DNA of 64,000 nt from Nocardiopsis sp. N85. Its GTDB lineage: Bacteria; Actinomycetota; Actinomycetes; Streptosporangiales; Streptosporangiaceae. This document shows positions 17,302-26,700 of the stretch, one piece after another. The DNA is taken from contig NZ_JARBUT010000009.1 of assembly GCF_028882275.1 (NCBI RefSeq), forward strand, positions 186,001-250,000, in the 5' to 3' direction. The position numbers and the translations under genes were made by a program. A model generated the notes under the pieces. That model searched no databases. It saw only the letters and a program-made list of their open reading frames with translations, and was not told the origin of the DNA. The stretch's first letter is position 1; the number at the start of each line of letters is the position of its first letter.

Positions 17302-18216
17302 TCAGCCCTTGACCGCCCCGGACGTCAGGCCGGCCACGATCCGGCGTTGCAGGATCAGCGCGAAGGCGATCAGCGGAACCGACACCAGCACCGACGCGGC
17401 CATGATCTGCCCGATCGGGTTCTCGTAGCCGACCCGCTCGAACGTGCCGACGAACACGGGGACGGTCTGCACGTTGAGGTCGCGGGGCGCGAACGAGAAC
17501 GCGAGCAGGAACTCGTTGGTGGCGTACACGAAGGTGAGGATGGCCGCCGCCCCGACGCCGGGCGCCGCCAGCGGGACCACCACACGCCAGAACGCCTGGA
17601 ACGGCGTGGCCCCGTCGACCTTCGCCGACTCCTCGATCTCGCGGGGGATGCCCGCGAAGAACGTGGCGAGGATGAAGATCGCCAGCGGCAGGGTCAGGGC
17701 CACGTACGGGATCACCAGGCCCGTGTAGGTGTTGAGCAGGTTGATCCCGGTCCACTCGCCGAGCTTGAGGTACATCTGGTACAGCGGGTTGACCAGTGCC
17801 ACCGGCGGGAACAGCGTCGCCACCAGGGTCGCCGCGAGCAGCAGGAACCTGCCCGCCAGCGGCAGCCGCGCCAGCGCGTAACCCGCCAGTGAGGCCACCG
17901 GGATGCAGATGATGGTGGTGAGGGCCGCCACGATCAGCGAGTTGCGCAGCGCGTACTGGAACCCCAGGTCGAGGACCTGCTCGTAGTTGGCGAGGCTGAA
18001 CGGGCCACGGAGGATGTTGGGATCGGTGAGCGCCACCGAACCGGTGCGCAGACTGGTCATGCCCATCCACAGGAACGGGAACAGGCACCATCCCAGTACC
18101 AGGGCCAGCCCCAGGATCTTGAGCCCGCCGGTCACGGCCGGATGCGTGGTGCGGCGCGGCCGGTGCGCGCGGCGCACCGCTCCCCGCGCCCGGTCCGTCT
18201 CCGTCCGCTCCGTCAT
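17302..18216 (-). CDS. Carbohydrate ABC transporter permease (MalG-like)
   Basis: A 304-residue inner-membrane permease with six spans and the cytoplasmic EAA loop seen as EIEESAKVDGATPFQAFWRVVVPLA (about residues 195-220), which docks on the ATPase. Family members carry oligosaccharides together with a MalF-like partner. ATG 18214-18216 overlaps the MalF-like stop (ATGA). The operon order is binding protein - MalF - MalG, with no ATPase gene nearby, so it probably shares a general MsiK-type ATPase encoded elsewhere. Confidence 0.93.
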   Translation of the reverse strand: MTERTETDRARGAVRRAHRPRRTTHPAVTGGLKILGLALVLGWCLFPFLWMGMTSLRTGSVALTDPNILRGPFSLANYEQVLDLGFQYALRNSLIVAALTTIICIPVASLAGYALARLPLAGRFLLLAATLVATLFPPVALVNPLYQMYLKLGEWTGINLLNTYTGLVIPYVALTLPLAIFILATFFAGIPREIEESAKVDGATPFQAFWRVVVPLAAPGVGAAAILTFVYATNEFLLAFSFAPRDLNVQTVPVFVGTFERVGYENPIGQIMAASVLVSVPLIAFALILQRRIVAGLTSGAVKG

Positions 18217-19142
18217 CGCTTCTCCCCTCGCCGTGCCACGTCACCGACCATGTGGCGGCCCATCCGGCTGATGAAGGCCAGACCGACCAGCATGACGACC
18301 ACGAACGTGACCGTGGACAGCGCGTTCGCGTACCCCAGCTGGGGTTCGGCGACCAGGAAGCGCTGCGCGTACACCGACAGCGTGGCCAGCGAGTTCGAGT
18401 ACCCCGCGAACACGTACGCGAAGTCGAACATGCGCAGCGCGTCCACGGTGCGGAACAACAGGGCCACCACGATCGCCGGACGCAGCAGCGGCAGGGTGAT
18501 GGACCAGAAGCGCTGTATCGCCCCGGCCCCGTCGACCCTGGCCGCCTCGTAGTAGTCCTTGGGAATGGTCTGGAGCCCCGCGAGCAGCAGCAGCGCCACG
18601 AACGGCGCGGTCTTCCAGACGTCGGCGGCGATGATCCCGACCATCGACCAGGCGGGGTCGCGCAACCAGTTGATCTCCGTGTTCAGCACCCCGTTCACGA
18701 ACCCGGGGTTGTGGTCGAACATGTACCGCCACACCTGGGCGGCGACGGCGGTCGGGATCACCCAGGGCACCAGGATGATCGCGCGGGCCAGGCCTCGACC
18801 GACGAACACCTGGTGCATGATCAGCGCGAACATCAGACCGATGACGAATTCCAGCGATACCGACGCGAGCGTGAAGATCAGGGTGTTGAGGACCGCGTTG
18901 TAGAAGCCGGGGTCGCTCAGGGCCCGCAGGTAGTTGTCTATACCGATGAACTCCTGGCGGAAGCCCCGGATCTGGTAGAGGCTCATCCAGAGGGCGTAGA
19001 AGACCGGGAACAGCGCGATCACGGCCATGAAGGTGAACGACGGGGCCAGGAAGATGCGCCCCATCGCCCGTTCTCCGAGTCCGCGACGGATGCGTTCGTC
19101 CTTCTTACGCACCGGTGGACCGGCGCTGCGGATCGTCGCCAT
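18213..19142 (-). CDS. Carbohydrate ABC transporter permease (MalF-like)
   Basis: A 309-residue permease with an N-terminal cytoplasmic tail, six spans and the EAA loop YYEAARVDGAGAIQRFW (about residues 210-225). It would pair with the MalG-like protein to form the sugar channel. ATG 19140-19142 begins 8 bp after the binding-protein stop, so the genes are co-transcribed. The expected ATPase is missing from the operon. Confidence 0.93.
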   Translation of the reverse strand: MATIRSAGPPVRKKDERIRRGLGERAMGRIFLAPSFTFMAVIALFPVFYALWMSLYQIRGFRQEFIGIDNYLRALSDPGFYNAVLNTLIFTLASVSLEFVIGLMFALIMHQVFVGRGLARAIILVPWVIPTAVAAQVWRYMFDHNPGFVNGVLNTEINWLRDPAWSMVGIIAADVWKTAPFVALLLLAGLQTIPKDYYEAARVDGAGAIQRFWSITLPLLRPAIVVALLFRTVDALRMFDFAYVFAGYSNSLATLSVYAQRFLVAEPQLGYANALSTVTFVVVMLVGLAFISRMGRHMVGDVARRGEKR

Positions 19143-19150
19143 GGGCGGCC

Positions 19151-20449
19151 CTACTCCTGTTCGAGCGCGTCGTCGGCGGCCCCGTCGACCGTCTCCAACG
19201 ACTCCTCGGCGTCGGCCTGCCCCAGGTAGGCGGGGTGCAGGTTGTCCTGGATCGTCAGGGACAGCGAGTTGTACCCGGGCACCGGCGGCCGGGCGTGCGC
19301 GTCGGTCAGGATGTCCCGGAGCATCTCGAAGTTGGGGTCCTCGGCCCCCTCGTAGGCGCTGAGCATGGTGGGCGGCAGGCTGTTGTCGGCCAGGATCGCC
19401 TGGGCGTCGGGGTCGGTGGCGGCCCACAGGACGAACTCGCGGGCCAGTTCCTTGTTCTCGCTCAGGGTGCTGACGGCGTTGTTGAGCCCGCCCAGGGCGC
19501 TGGTGCTGCCCTCGCCGTCGAAGGTGGGCAGCGGCGCCACCGCGAAGTCCTCGGCGACCTCGCTCTCCTCGCCCTCCTGGCCCTCCAGCAGCGGCACGGC
19601 GTAGGGCCAGTTCCGCATGTAGACGGCCTCGCCGGCCTGGAAGAGGGCGCGTGCGTCGTCCTCGACCATGGAGTCGAAGCCCTCGGCGTAGAAGCCGCTC
19701 TCATAGGCCTCGGTCATGAAGTCCAGCGCGGTGGTGGCGGCGTCGCCCTCCAGGAACAGGCTCTCCGTCTGGCCCTCGTCGAACAGCTCGCCGTCGGCGG
19801 CCCAGAACAGCTCCAGGTAGTTGACGACGAAACCCTCGTACTGGTCGCCCTGGCCGACGTAGGCGGAGATCCCGGCCTCCTCGGCGGCCTCCGTGCCGGT
19901 CTCGTACAGCTCGTCCCAGGTGGTGGGCGGTTCGTCGATCAGGTCGGTGCGGTAGTACAGGAACGCGCCGTTGGACGAGTAGGGCAGGGCGTAGAGCTCC
20001 TGCTGCCACTGGGCGCTGTCGATGGCGCCGGGCAGGCTGACGTCGGAGATCTCCGGGCGCAGGTCCTCCAGGCTCTCGATGTAGCCGAAGTCCGCGAACT
20101 CACCGGTCCAGATGACGTCCAGGCCCAGGACGTCGAACTGCCCGGCCTGGCTCTGGAGGTCCTGGAACATGGCCTGGCGCTGTTCGTCGGCGGTGGGGGC
20201 GAGGAAGAAGACCTCGACCTGCTCTTCGGGGTTGACCTCGTTCCACAGGCGGGCGACGTCCTCGTGGATCTGCCGGTCCGCTCCGGTGACGGCCCACACG
20301 AACTGGGGGTCGTCGGCCAGACCGGCGCTCTCCCCCTCCCCCCCGACCTCCTCGCCCGGAGGCGATCCGCAGCCCGTGGCCAGGGCCAGGGCGAAGGCGG
20401 AGGTGCCGGCGGCGAACGCGCGCACACCACGACGTGACAGTACGGACAT
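19151..20449 (-). CDS. Sugar-binding lipoprotein of ABC importer
   Basis: A 432-residue extracellular solute-binding protein (family 1). The signal peptide ends in a lipobox LATGC (Cys about residue 27), so it is anchored to the membrane outer face. The mature part has the usual two-lobed pattern (LPYSSNGAFLYYRTDLI, NWPYAVPLLEG, GGLNNAVSTLSENKELAREF). ATG 20447-20449 is preceded by AGGAGAGA. The divergent alpha-glucosidase suggests an alpha-linked glucoside such as maltose, trehalose or sucrose as ligand; this is inference. Confidence 0.92.
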   Translation of the reverse strand: MSVLSRRGVRAFAAGTSAFALALATGCGSPPGEEVGGEGESAGLADDPQFVWAVTGADRQIHEDVARLWNEVNPEEQVEVFFLAPTADEQRQAMFQDLQSQAGQFDVLGLDVIWTGEFADFGYIESLEDLRPEISDVSLPGAIDSAQWQQELYALPYSSNGAFLYYRTDLIDEPPTTWDELYETGTEAAEEAGISAYVGQGDQYEGFVVNYLELFWAADGELFDEGQTESLFLEGDAATTALDFMTEAYESGFYAEGFDSMVEDDARALFQAGEAVYMRNWPYAVPLLEGQEGEESEVAEDFAVAPLPTFDGEGSTSALGGLNNAVSTLSENKELAREFVLWAATDPDAQAILADNSLPPTMLSAYEGAEDPNFEMLRDILTDAHARPPVPGYNSLSLTIQDNLHPAYLGQADAEESLETVDGAADDALEQE

Positions 20450-20537
20450 GACTCTCTCCTTCCGCGCCCGGAGGGTGTCCGGTCGCGAGGCACCGAGTGC
20501 GTCTGGGTCGTCAGGCTTCCCGTGGTCGTGTGAGAAC

Positions 20538-20558
20538 GATGTCACTCAAAGTGTGATC
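20538..20558. promoter_or_regulatory. Imperfect palindrome between sugar importer and glucosidase
   Basis: GATGTCACT-CAA-AGTGTGATC matches its complement at 7 of 9 arm positions. It sits in the 257-bp divergent gap, 89 bp from the binding-protein start, and is a candidate operator for a sugar regulator encoded elsewhere; no regulator gene is adjacent to this locus. Confidence 0.4.
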
Positions 20559-20706
20559 AGGTCAACATAGAAACACGGAAGAAAGCCCCCAAAAAGCCAC
20601 ATGAATGGTGTATATGGCCACTCTCCACCCGGGCATTGCACCCTCAGGGACCGCGCTCGTAACGTGGACGCGACATCGGGTACATCCGGCGGACGAGAAG
20701 GCGGCC

Positions 20707-22323
20707 ATGGAACGACGATGGTGGCGCGACGCGGTGCTCTACCAGGTCTATCCGCGCAGTTTCGCGGACGGCGACGGGGACGGGGTCGGCGACCTGGCGG
20801 GACTCGTCGACCGGCTGGGGCACATCGCGGACCTGGGCGCGGACGGGGTCTGGCTGTCGCCGTTCTACACCTCGCCCTGGGCCGACGGGGGGTACGACGT
20901 CAGCGACTTCCGGAACGTGGACCCCCGGTTGGGGGACCTGGCCGGATTCGACGCCGTGGTCACCGAGGCGCACCGGCTCGACCTCAAGGTGATGGTGGAC
21001 ATCGTGCCCAACCACACCTCGGAGGAGCACCCGTGGTTCCGGGCGGCCCTGGCCTCCGCCGACGCGCCCGAGCGCGACCTGTACGTCTTCCGCCCCGGCC
21101 GGGGACCCGACGGCGCGCTGCCGCCGACCAACTGGCGCTCGACCTTCGGCGGACCGGCGTGGACCCGGGTGCCCGACGGTCGGTGGTACCTGCACGTGTT
21201 CGCCCCCGAGCAGCCGGATCTGAACTGGGATCATCCGCGGGTCCGCGAGGAGTTCCGCGACATCCTGCGGTTCTGGAGCGGACGCGGGGTGGACGGATTC
21301 CGCGTCGACGTCGCCTACGCCCTGGTCAAGGACCTGGATCCGCTGCGCGACCTGGTGCTGGTGGAGGGCGACCGGTTCGAGGACATCCTGGCCAACCCCG
21401 ATCACCCGTTCCTGGACCGGCCCGAGGTCCACGACGTCTACCGGGACTGGCGCCGGGTGCTGGCGGAGTTCGACCCGCCGCCCGCGACCGTGGGAGAGGT
21501 GTGGCTGCCGGGTGAACGGCGCGTGCTGTACACCCGGCCGGACGAACTGGACCAGGCGTTCAACTTCGACTTCCTGCGCACGCCGTGGGACGCGGACGCC
21601 TACCGGAAGGTCATCGACTCCTCGCTGGCCGACGCCCGCGCGGTGGGCACCGTGCCCACGTGGGTGGTGGGCAACCACGACGTGGTGCGCCCGGTGTCGG
21701 CGTTGGGGCTGCCCCCGGGCACCGATCACCGGACCTGGCTCCTGGGGGACGGTCGCGACCCGGCCCCGGACCTCGCCCTGGGCACGCGCCGGGCACGCGC
21801 GCTGGCCCTGTTGGAGCTCGCCCTGCCGGGGTCGGCCTACATCCACCAGGGTGAGGAGCTGGGCCTGCCGGAGGTCGCCGATCTACCCCGCGAGGCCCTG
21901 GAGGACCCGCGCTGGGTCCGCGGCGGCGGCACCGACAAGGGCCGCGACGGCTGCCGGGTGCCGCTCCCGTGGACCGAGGGGGGCACCTCCTTCGGGTTCG
22001 GCGTGAACGGGTCGTGGCTGCCCCAGCCCACCGACTGGGGACGGTACTCCGTGACCGCCCAGGAACGGGACCCGGACTCGACACTGCACCTGTACCGGCG
22101 GGCCCTGGGACTGCGTCGCGGGTTCGCCTCCGACGAGGGCCTCGTCTGGGACGACACGTCGGACCAGGGGCCGGTGCTGGCCTTCTGGCGGGGACCGGAG
22201 ACCCTGGTCCTGGTCAACACGGGCCCCGAACCGGTGGAGCTGCCCGAGGGGAGGGTCCTGCTCGCCAGCGGCCCGGTCGAGGACCGCCTGCCGGGTGACA
22301 CCGCCGTGTGGTTGCGCCGCTGA
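20707..22323 (+). CDS. GH13 alpha-glucosidase (oligo-1,6-glucosidase/maltase type)
   Basis: A 538-residue glycoside hydrolase family 13 enzyme. Visible features are the N-terminal WWRDAVLYQVYPRSFAD, region I VDIVPNHTSEEH, region II GFRVDVAY with the nucleophile Asp (about 200), region III VGEVWLP with the acid Glu (about 263) and region IV VGNHDVVR with the transition-state Asp (about 323). No signal peptide, so it acts in the cytoplasm on sugars brought in by the divergent importer. ATG 20707 is preceded by GAAGG; longer in-frame starts lack a binding site. The exact linkage specificity is not decided by these motifs. Confidence 0.94.
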   Translation: MERRWWRDAVLYQVYPRSFADGDGDGVGDLAGLVDRLGHIADLGADGVWLSPFYTSPWADGGYDVSDFRNVDPRLGDLAGFDAVVTEAHRLDLKVMVDIVPNHTSEEHPWFRAALASADAPERDLYVFRPGRGPDGALPPTNWRSTFGGPAWTRVPDGRWYLHVFAPEQPDLNWDHPRVREEFRDILRFWSGRGVDGFRVDVAYALVKDLDPLRDLVLVEGDRFEDILANPDHPFLDRPEVHDVYRDWRRVLAEFDPPPATVGEVWLPGERRVLYTRPDELDQAFNFDFLRTPWDADAYRKVIDSSLADARAVGTVPTWVVGNHDVVRPVSALGLPPGTDHRTWLLGDGRDPAPDLALGTRRARALALLELALPGSAYIHQGEELGLPEVADLPREALEDPRWVRGGGTDKGRDGCRVPLPWTEGGTSFGFGVNGSWLPQPTDWGRYSVTAQERDPDSTLHLYRRALGLRRGFASDEGLVWDDTSDQGPVLAFWRGPETLVLVNTGPEPVELPEGRVLLASGPVEDRLPGDTAVWLRR

Positions 22324-22363
22324 TCACCCCGAGGAGGCGGACATCGCGACGGGGAGCGTCCCC

Positions 22364-22939
22364 TCATCGGTCCCGGGCCGCGTCGCGGTCGGCCTCGATG
22401 AGGATGCGGGCCGCGTCGCGGGCCACGTCGGCGGCGGCCGGGGAGCCGGAGATGGCGGCGGTGGTCTGCGCGCCTTCGGCGAGCAGCACCAGTTGCGCGG
22501 CCAGCCCGGGAGAACCGCCGATCCGACCGACCAGGTCGTCGACGTAGCGCTGGAAGGACTCCTTCTGCGCGCGCACCGCACCCGCCACCCGGGAGGAGCC
22601 GGGGCCGAGTTCGCCGTAGGCGTTGATGAAGGCGCAGCCCCGGAAGTCGTCCTCACGGAACCAGGCGGCGAGGAAGTCGAAGACGGCCAGCAGTCGGCCG
22701 GTGGGGTCGGCGGCGGTCTCCGCGGCCCGCGCGATGCCCGAGTCCCAGCGCCGCGACCGGTGATCGAGCACGGCGAGGACGAGGTCCTCCTTGGACGGGA
22801 ACAGCTTGTAGATGCGCTTGAGGGGGAAACCGGACCGCTCGCGCACCGCGTCCATCCCGATCGAGTTGACCCCGTGGGCGTAGAAGAGTGCGTCGGCCGC
22901 GACCACGATCCTCTCCCGGGCCTGCACGTCATCGATCAC
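22364..22939 (-). CDS. TetR-family regulator of the divergent hydrolase
   Basis: A 191-residue TetR protein with HTH at about residues 8-55 (ERIVVAADALFYAHGVNSIG, MDAVRERSGFPLKRIYKLFP) and a C-terminal helical domain of the TetR_C type. The start is GTG 22937-22939 with GGAGGGG upstream. An earlier in-frame ATG at 22988-22990 would read through the first operator and is rejected. It faces the alpha/beta hydrolase gene with two near-identical 16-bp palindromes between them, a layout typical of autoregulation plus repression of the neighbour. Confidence 0.9.
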   Translation of the reverse strand: MIDDVQARERIVVAADALFYAHGVNSIGMDAVRERSGFPLKRIYKLFPSKEDLVLAVLDHRSRRWDSGIARAAETAADPTGRLLAVFDFLAAWFREDDFRGCAFINAYGELGPGSSRVAGAVRAQKESFQRYVDDLVGRIGGSPGLAAQLVLLAEGAQTTAAISGSPAAADVARDAARILIEADRDAARDR

Positions 22940-22959
22940 TTCGGTCCCCTCCTTGCAAT

Positions 22960-22975
22960 GAGAACGATCGTTCTC
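22960..22975. promoter_or_regulatory. TetR operator 1 (perfect palindrome)
   Basis: GAGAACGATCGTTCTC is a perfect 16-bp palindrome of the kind bound by QacR/NemR-like TetR proteins (core GAACGATCGTTC). It is 20 bp upstream of the TetR start codon. Confidence 0.8.
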
Positions 22976-22983
22976 TATAGTAG

Positions 22984-23874
<891 letters not shown>

Positions 23875-23892
23875 CCCCGAAGGAGTGAGCGA

Positions 23893-23919
23893 GGCCCGGC
23901 CCCCGACGGGGGCCGGGCC
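23893..23919 (+). terminator. Terminator after hydrolase
   Basis: A perfect 12-bp stem (GGCCCGGCCCCC and complement) with a GAC loop, 18 bp past the hydrolase stop. Confidence 0.8.
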
Positions 23920-23930
23920 GGTTCGATGAC

Positions 23931-23970
23931 CGCCCGGGGTCGGACGGCGTGCGCCGTCCGGCCCCGGGCG
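23931..23970 (-). terminator. Terminator of VOC gene (bidirectional)
   Basis: An 18-bp stem broken by a single T/G pair, with a GTGC loop, ends 2 bp from the VOC stop. With the hairpin at 23893 it separates two convergent genes. Confidence 0.8.
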
Positions 23971-23972
23971 GT

Positions 23973-24398
23973 TCAGGAGGCGTCGTAGGGGCGCGGGACG
24001 TCCAGGACCCAGGTGAGACCGAAACGGTCCCTGAGCATGCCGTAGGCCAGCGCCCACGGGGACTCCGCGAAGGGCTGTACGACGGTGCCGCCCTCGCTCA
24101 ACCCCTTCCAGTAGGCGGTGACCTCCTCCACCGAGTCGCCGCGCACCGACACGAAGTAGGCGTTCTCCCCCCGGTTCCACGGAGTGTGTCCGGGCACGTC
24201 GTAGGCCATCAGGTGGAAGCCGGCGGCGGAGACCACCTGCCCCCACATCACCTGGTCCGACTCGGACTCGTCGGTGACGTTGTGCGCGTCCCCGTAGGTG
24301 ATGACGGCGACGTCCCCGCCGAAGACGCCCTGATAGAAGTCCAGCGCCGCGCGGGCGTCCCCCCGGAAGTTCGCGTGGACCACGGTGTTGACGGACAT
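23973..24398 (-). CDS. VOC-family protein (PhnB/YjdN-like)
   Basis: A 141-residue protein of the glyoxalase/bleomycin-resistance fold, PhnB subgroup (HANFRGDARAALDFYQGVFG, FHLMAYDVPGH, AYFVSVRGDSVEEVTAYW, FGLTWVLDVPRP). Two beta-alpha-beta-beta-beta modules are visible. The subgroup is widespread with no general function assigned. ATG 24396-24398 is chosen because GAGGAG lies six bases upstream; the longer start at 24428 would put that site inside the gene. Divergent from the WYL regulator. Confidence 0.85.
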   Translation of the reverse strand: MSVNTVVHANFRGDARAALDFYQGVFGGDVAVITYGDAHNVTDESESDQVMWGQVVSAAGFHLMAYDVPGHTPWNRGENAYFVSVRGDSVEEVTAYWKGLSEGGTVVQPFAESPWALAYGMLRDRFGLTWVLDVPRPYDAS

Positions 24399-24478
24399 GT
24401 CCGGCTCCTCGTACTCGATCGTTCCCATGGCGGATCACCGTGTTCGGCGACCCGCCGTCCCATGGACACGATCGCCGG

Positions 24479-24505
24479 GGAAGAGGCCAGGGCGTGGCCT
24501 CTTCC
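24479..24505. promoter_or_regulatory. 10-bp inverted repeat in front of WYL regulator
   Basis: GGAAGAGGCC and GGCCTCTTCC are perfectly complementary with a 7-bp spacer, 17 bp before the WYL gene ATG and 80 bp before the VOC start. Its position suggests an operator for autoregulation; as RNA it would form a hairpin just before the ribosome site. Confidence 0.5.
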
Positions 24506-24522
24506 TCGGACAGAATGGGGAC

Positions 24523-25548
24523 ATGCAGAAGACCTCCGTGCGGCTGCTGACGCTGCTCTCGCTCCTCCAGGCACGTCGGGACTGGCCGGGGGCGCTCCTG
24601 GCCGAACGGCTGGACGTCAGCCCGCGCACCGTGCGCCGTGACATCGACCGGCTGCGCGAGCTCGGCTATCCCGTCGCGACCGTCAAGGGCCCCGACGGCG
24701 GATACCGGCTCGACGCGGGTGCCGACCTGCCCCCGCTGTTGTTCGACGACGGGCAGGCCGTCGCCCTGGCCGTGGCGCTCCGCCTGGCCGCCACCTCCGC
24801 CGCGGGCGCCGGCATCGCCGAGGACGCGACGCGCGCCCTGAACACCGTCCGGCAGTTCATGCCCGCACGGCTGCGCCGCCGGATCGACACCCTGGAGGTC
24901 GCGGCGGTCGAGACCTCGGGCCCCCGACCGGACACACCGGTCGACGGCGACGTCCTCACGACGCTGGGCGCCGCCGTGCACGCACGCGAGGTGCTGCGCT
25001 TCGACCACACCTCACCGGACCGAGAACGCGGTGACGACCCCCTCGGTCCCCCACCACGGCGGGTGGAGCCCCACCACCTGGTCACCAGGGGAGGGCGCTG
25101 GTACCTGCTCGCCTGGGACCTGGACCGGGACGACTGGCGGACCTTCCGCGCGGACCGTATCGCCCCGCGCACGCCCACCGGACCGCGGTTCACCCCCCGC
25201 GAGCCTCCGGGAGGGGACGCGGGAGCCTTCGTCGCCGCCCGGTTCGGTGGATCCGACGGCCCCGGCGGTCCCCCCTGTCGAGGAGAGGTGATCCTCGGCC
25301 TGCCCGCCACCACCGTGTCCGCGTACACCCGGGACGGTGTCGTCGAGGAACTGGGGCCCGACCGGTGCAGGCTCGTCGTGGGCTCGTGGTCGTGGGTCGC
25401 GCTGGCCGCCGACCTCGGCCGGTTCGACGCCGACATCGAGGTCGTCGGCCCGGACGCGCTCAAGGACGCCTTCGCCCTCCTCGCCGAGCGGTACGCCGAG
25501 GCGGCGGTCCCGGACCGGGGGGAGGACCGGAGGCCTCGCCGCCCGTGA
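24523..25548 (+). CDS. YafY-type HTH/WYL-domain regulator
   Basis: A 341-residue regulator with an N-terminal DeoR-like winged HTH (RLLTLLSLLQARRDWPGALL, LDVSPRTVRRDIDRLRELG, residues 5-50) and a central WYL ligand-sensing domain (about 130-220, GGRWYLLAWDLDRDDWRTFR) with the usual C-terminal extension. WYL proteins sense nucleic acid ends, nucleotides or metabolites. ATG 24523 is preceded by GGGG. It is divergent from the VOC gene, its likely target. The region from about residue 225 is unusually rich in Gly and Pro. Confidence 0.9.
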   Translation: MQKTSVRLLTLLSLLQARRDWPGALLAERLDVSPRTVRRDIDRLRELGYPVATVKGPDGGYRLDAGADLPPLLFDDGQAVALAVALRLAATSAAGAGIAEDATRALNTVRQFMPARLRRRIDTLEVAAVETSGPRPDTPVDGDVLTTLGAAVHAREVLRFDHTSPDRERGDDPLGPPPRRVEPHHLVTRGGRWYLLAWDLDRDDWRTFRADRIAPRTPTGPRFTPREPPGGDAGAFVAARFGGSDGPGGPPCRGEVILGLPATTVSAYTRDGVVEELGPDRCRLVVGSWSWVALAADLGRFDADIEVVGPDALKDAFALLAERYAEAAVPDRGEDRRPRRP

Positions 25549-25607
25549 CCGGGGAGTCACCCGCCCAGGTCCTTGTGCCGCCATCGGTAACCACCTAGCC
25601 TGGTTAC

Positions 25608-26189
25608 ATGATGAGCACACCGACCACGGGTCAGTGGCTGGACGCCCCTGACGGGCGGCGCTGGTGGTTCGACTCCGGCGCGCTCGCGTTCGACTTCGCC
25701 TACACCGGCGGGTTCGAGGGCCCACCCGAATGGGAGCACTGGCACGGTCCGGCGGACGTGGAGCGGTGGTGGCGGGAGCGGTTCGAGGCGGCGGTACCGG
25801 TCGACGGGACGGCGTACCGGCACGCACGCGAGCTGCGTGACGCGATCGCCCGAGCCGTGATGACGGTCGCACGCGACCTGCCGCTCCCGGACGAGGCCGC
25901 CGCCGTGATCGACCGGTACGCCGCGATGCCCGACCTGCCGCCACAGCTCGGTGCGCGCGTGGAGCCCACGTCCGACCGGCTGCTCGCCGTCATCGGGCGC
26001 GACGCGGTGACCTCGCTCGGCCGCCCCGACCGCGTCCGCATCTGCGCCGCCGACGACTGCGCCCTCATGTACCTGGACACCTCGCGCGCGGGATCGCGCA
26101 CCTGGTGCTCGATGCGCCGGTGCGGCAACCGCCACAAGATCCGACGGCTGCGCGAACGCCGCGCCGCCGCGAACCCCGAGGAGAACTGA
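25608..26189 (+). CDS. CGNR zinc-finger (ABATE-domain) protein
   Basis: A 193-residue protein with a stress-sensing ABATE-like N-terminal domain and a C-terminal CGNR zinc finger (ICAADDCALMYLD...WCSMRRCGNRHKIRR, about residues 143-180, four Cys). Such proteins are probable transcription regulators, but targets are not established. ATG 25608 is followed at once by a second ATG at 25611; either could start. It ends one base before the RidA gene, so the two are co-transcribed. Confidence 0.9.
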   Translation: MMSTPTTGQWLDAPDGRRWWFDSGALAFDFAYTGGFEGPPEWEHWHGPADVERWWRERFEAAVPVDGTAYRHARELRDAIARAVMTVARDLPLPDEAAAVIDRYAAMPDLPPQLGARVEPTSDRLLAVIGRDAVTSLGRPDRVRICAADDCALMYLDTSRAGSRTWCSMRRCGNRHKIRRLRERRAAANPEEN

Positions 26190-26190
26190 C

Positions 26191-26580
26191 ATGTCGGAGA
26201 TCACCCACCTGAACCCGGCCGCGCTCCACACCCACCCCGCGTTCTCGCAGGGGGTCCGCGTCGACGGCGGATCCCTGATCGTCGTCGGCGGGCAGAACGG
26301 CACCGACGCCACCGGCGCGGTCGTCTCCGACGACCTCGGTGAGCAGACGGCGCAGGCGTTCCGCAACGTGCTCGCGGTGCTCGCCGAGGCGGGGGCCGAC
26401 CAGACCCGTGTCGCCAAGCTGACCGTCCACCTGAAGGCGGGCGGTGACGTGACCGCCGGATACCGGGCCGCCGCCGAGGTGTGGGGGCCGCACCCGACCG
26501 CGATCACCGTGCTCCAGGTCGCGGGGTTCGCCCGCCCCGAGGTCCTCGTGGAGATCGAGGCCCTCGCCGTCACGCCGTGA
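26191..26580 (+). CDS. RidA/YjgF-family protein
   Basis: A 129-residue RidA-family protein, a trimeric enamine/imine deaminase fold that clears reactive products of PLP enzymes. The family segments are visible: VRVDGGSLIVVGGQ, QTAQAFRNVLAVLAEAG, VAKLTVHLKAGGDV and a C-terminal FARPEVLVEIEALAV. The catalytic Arg of true RidA proteins would lie in the ARPEVLVEIE segment, where an Arg is present. Start ATG 26191 is one base past the CGNR gene stop, with GAGGAGAA upstream. Confidence 0.88.
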   Translation: MSEITHLNPAALHTHPAFSQGVRVDGGSLIVVGGQNGTDATGAVVSDDLGEQTAQAFRNVLAVLAEAGADQTRVAKLTVHLKAGGDVTAGYRAAAEVWGPHPTAITVLQVAGFARPEVLVEIEALAVTP

Positions 26581-26606
26581 AGCGCCCGCGCTCCTTCGGC
26601 GCTTTT
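26580..26606 (+). terminator. Terminator after ridA-like gene
   Basis: AAGCGCC/GGCGCTT stem of 7 bp with an 11-nt loop, followed by TTCTC, directly at the RidA stop. One of the few hairpins here with a T-rich tail. Confidence 0.6.
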
Positions 26607-26700
26607 CTCACGGGTCCTTCAACCGGCTCTGGTCCCGCCATCACCCTGTTCACCGAGCATCGGGGAACGGAAAACGATCGGGACACCGTCCGGGGGACCC

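Noticed and set aside
15616-22323. A secondary-metabolite gene cluster around the monooxygenase and transporters
   Set aside because: No core biosynthetic enzyme (PKS, NRPS, terpene synthase, RiPP precursor) is present; each gene pair has its own regulator and promoter.
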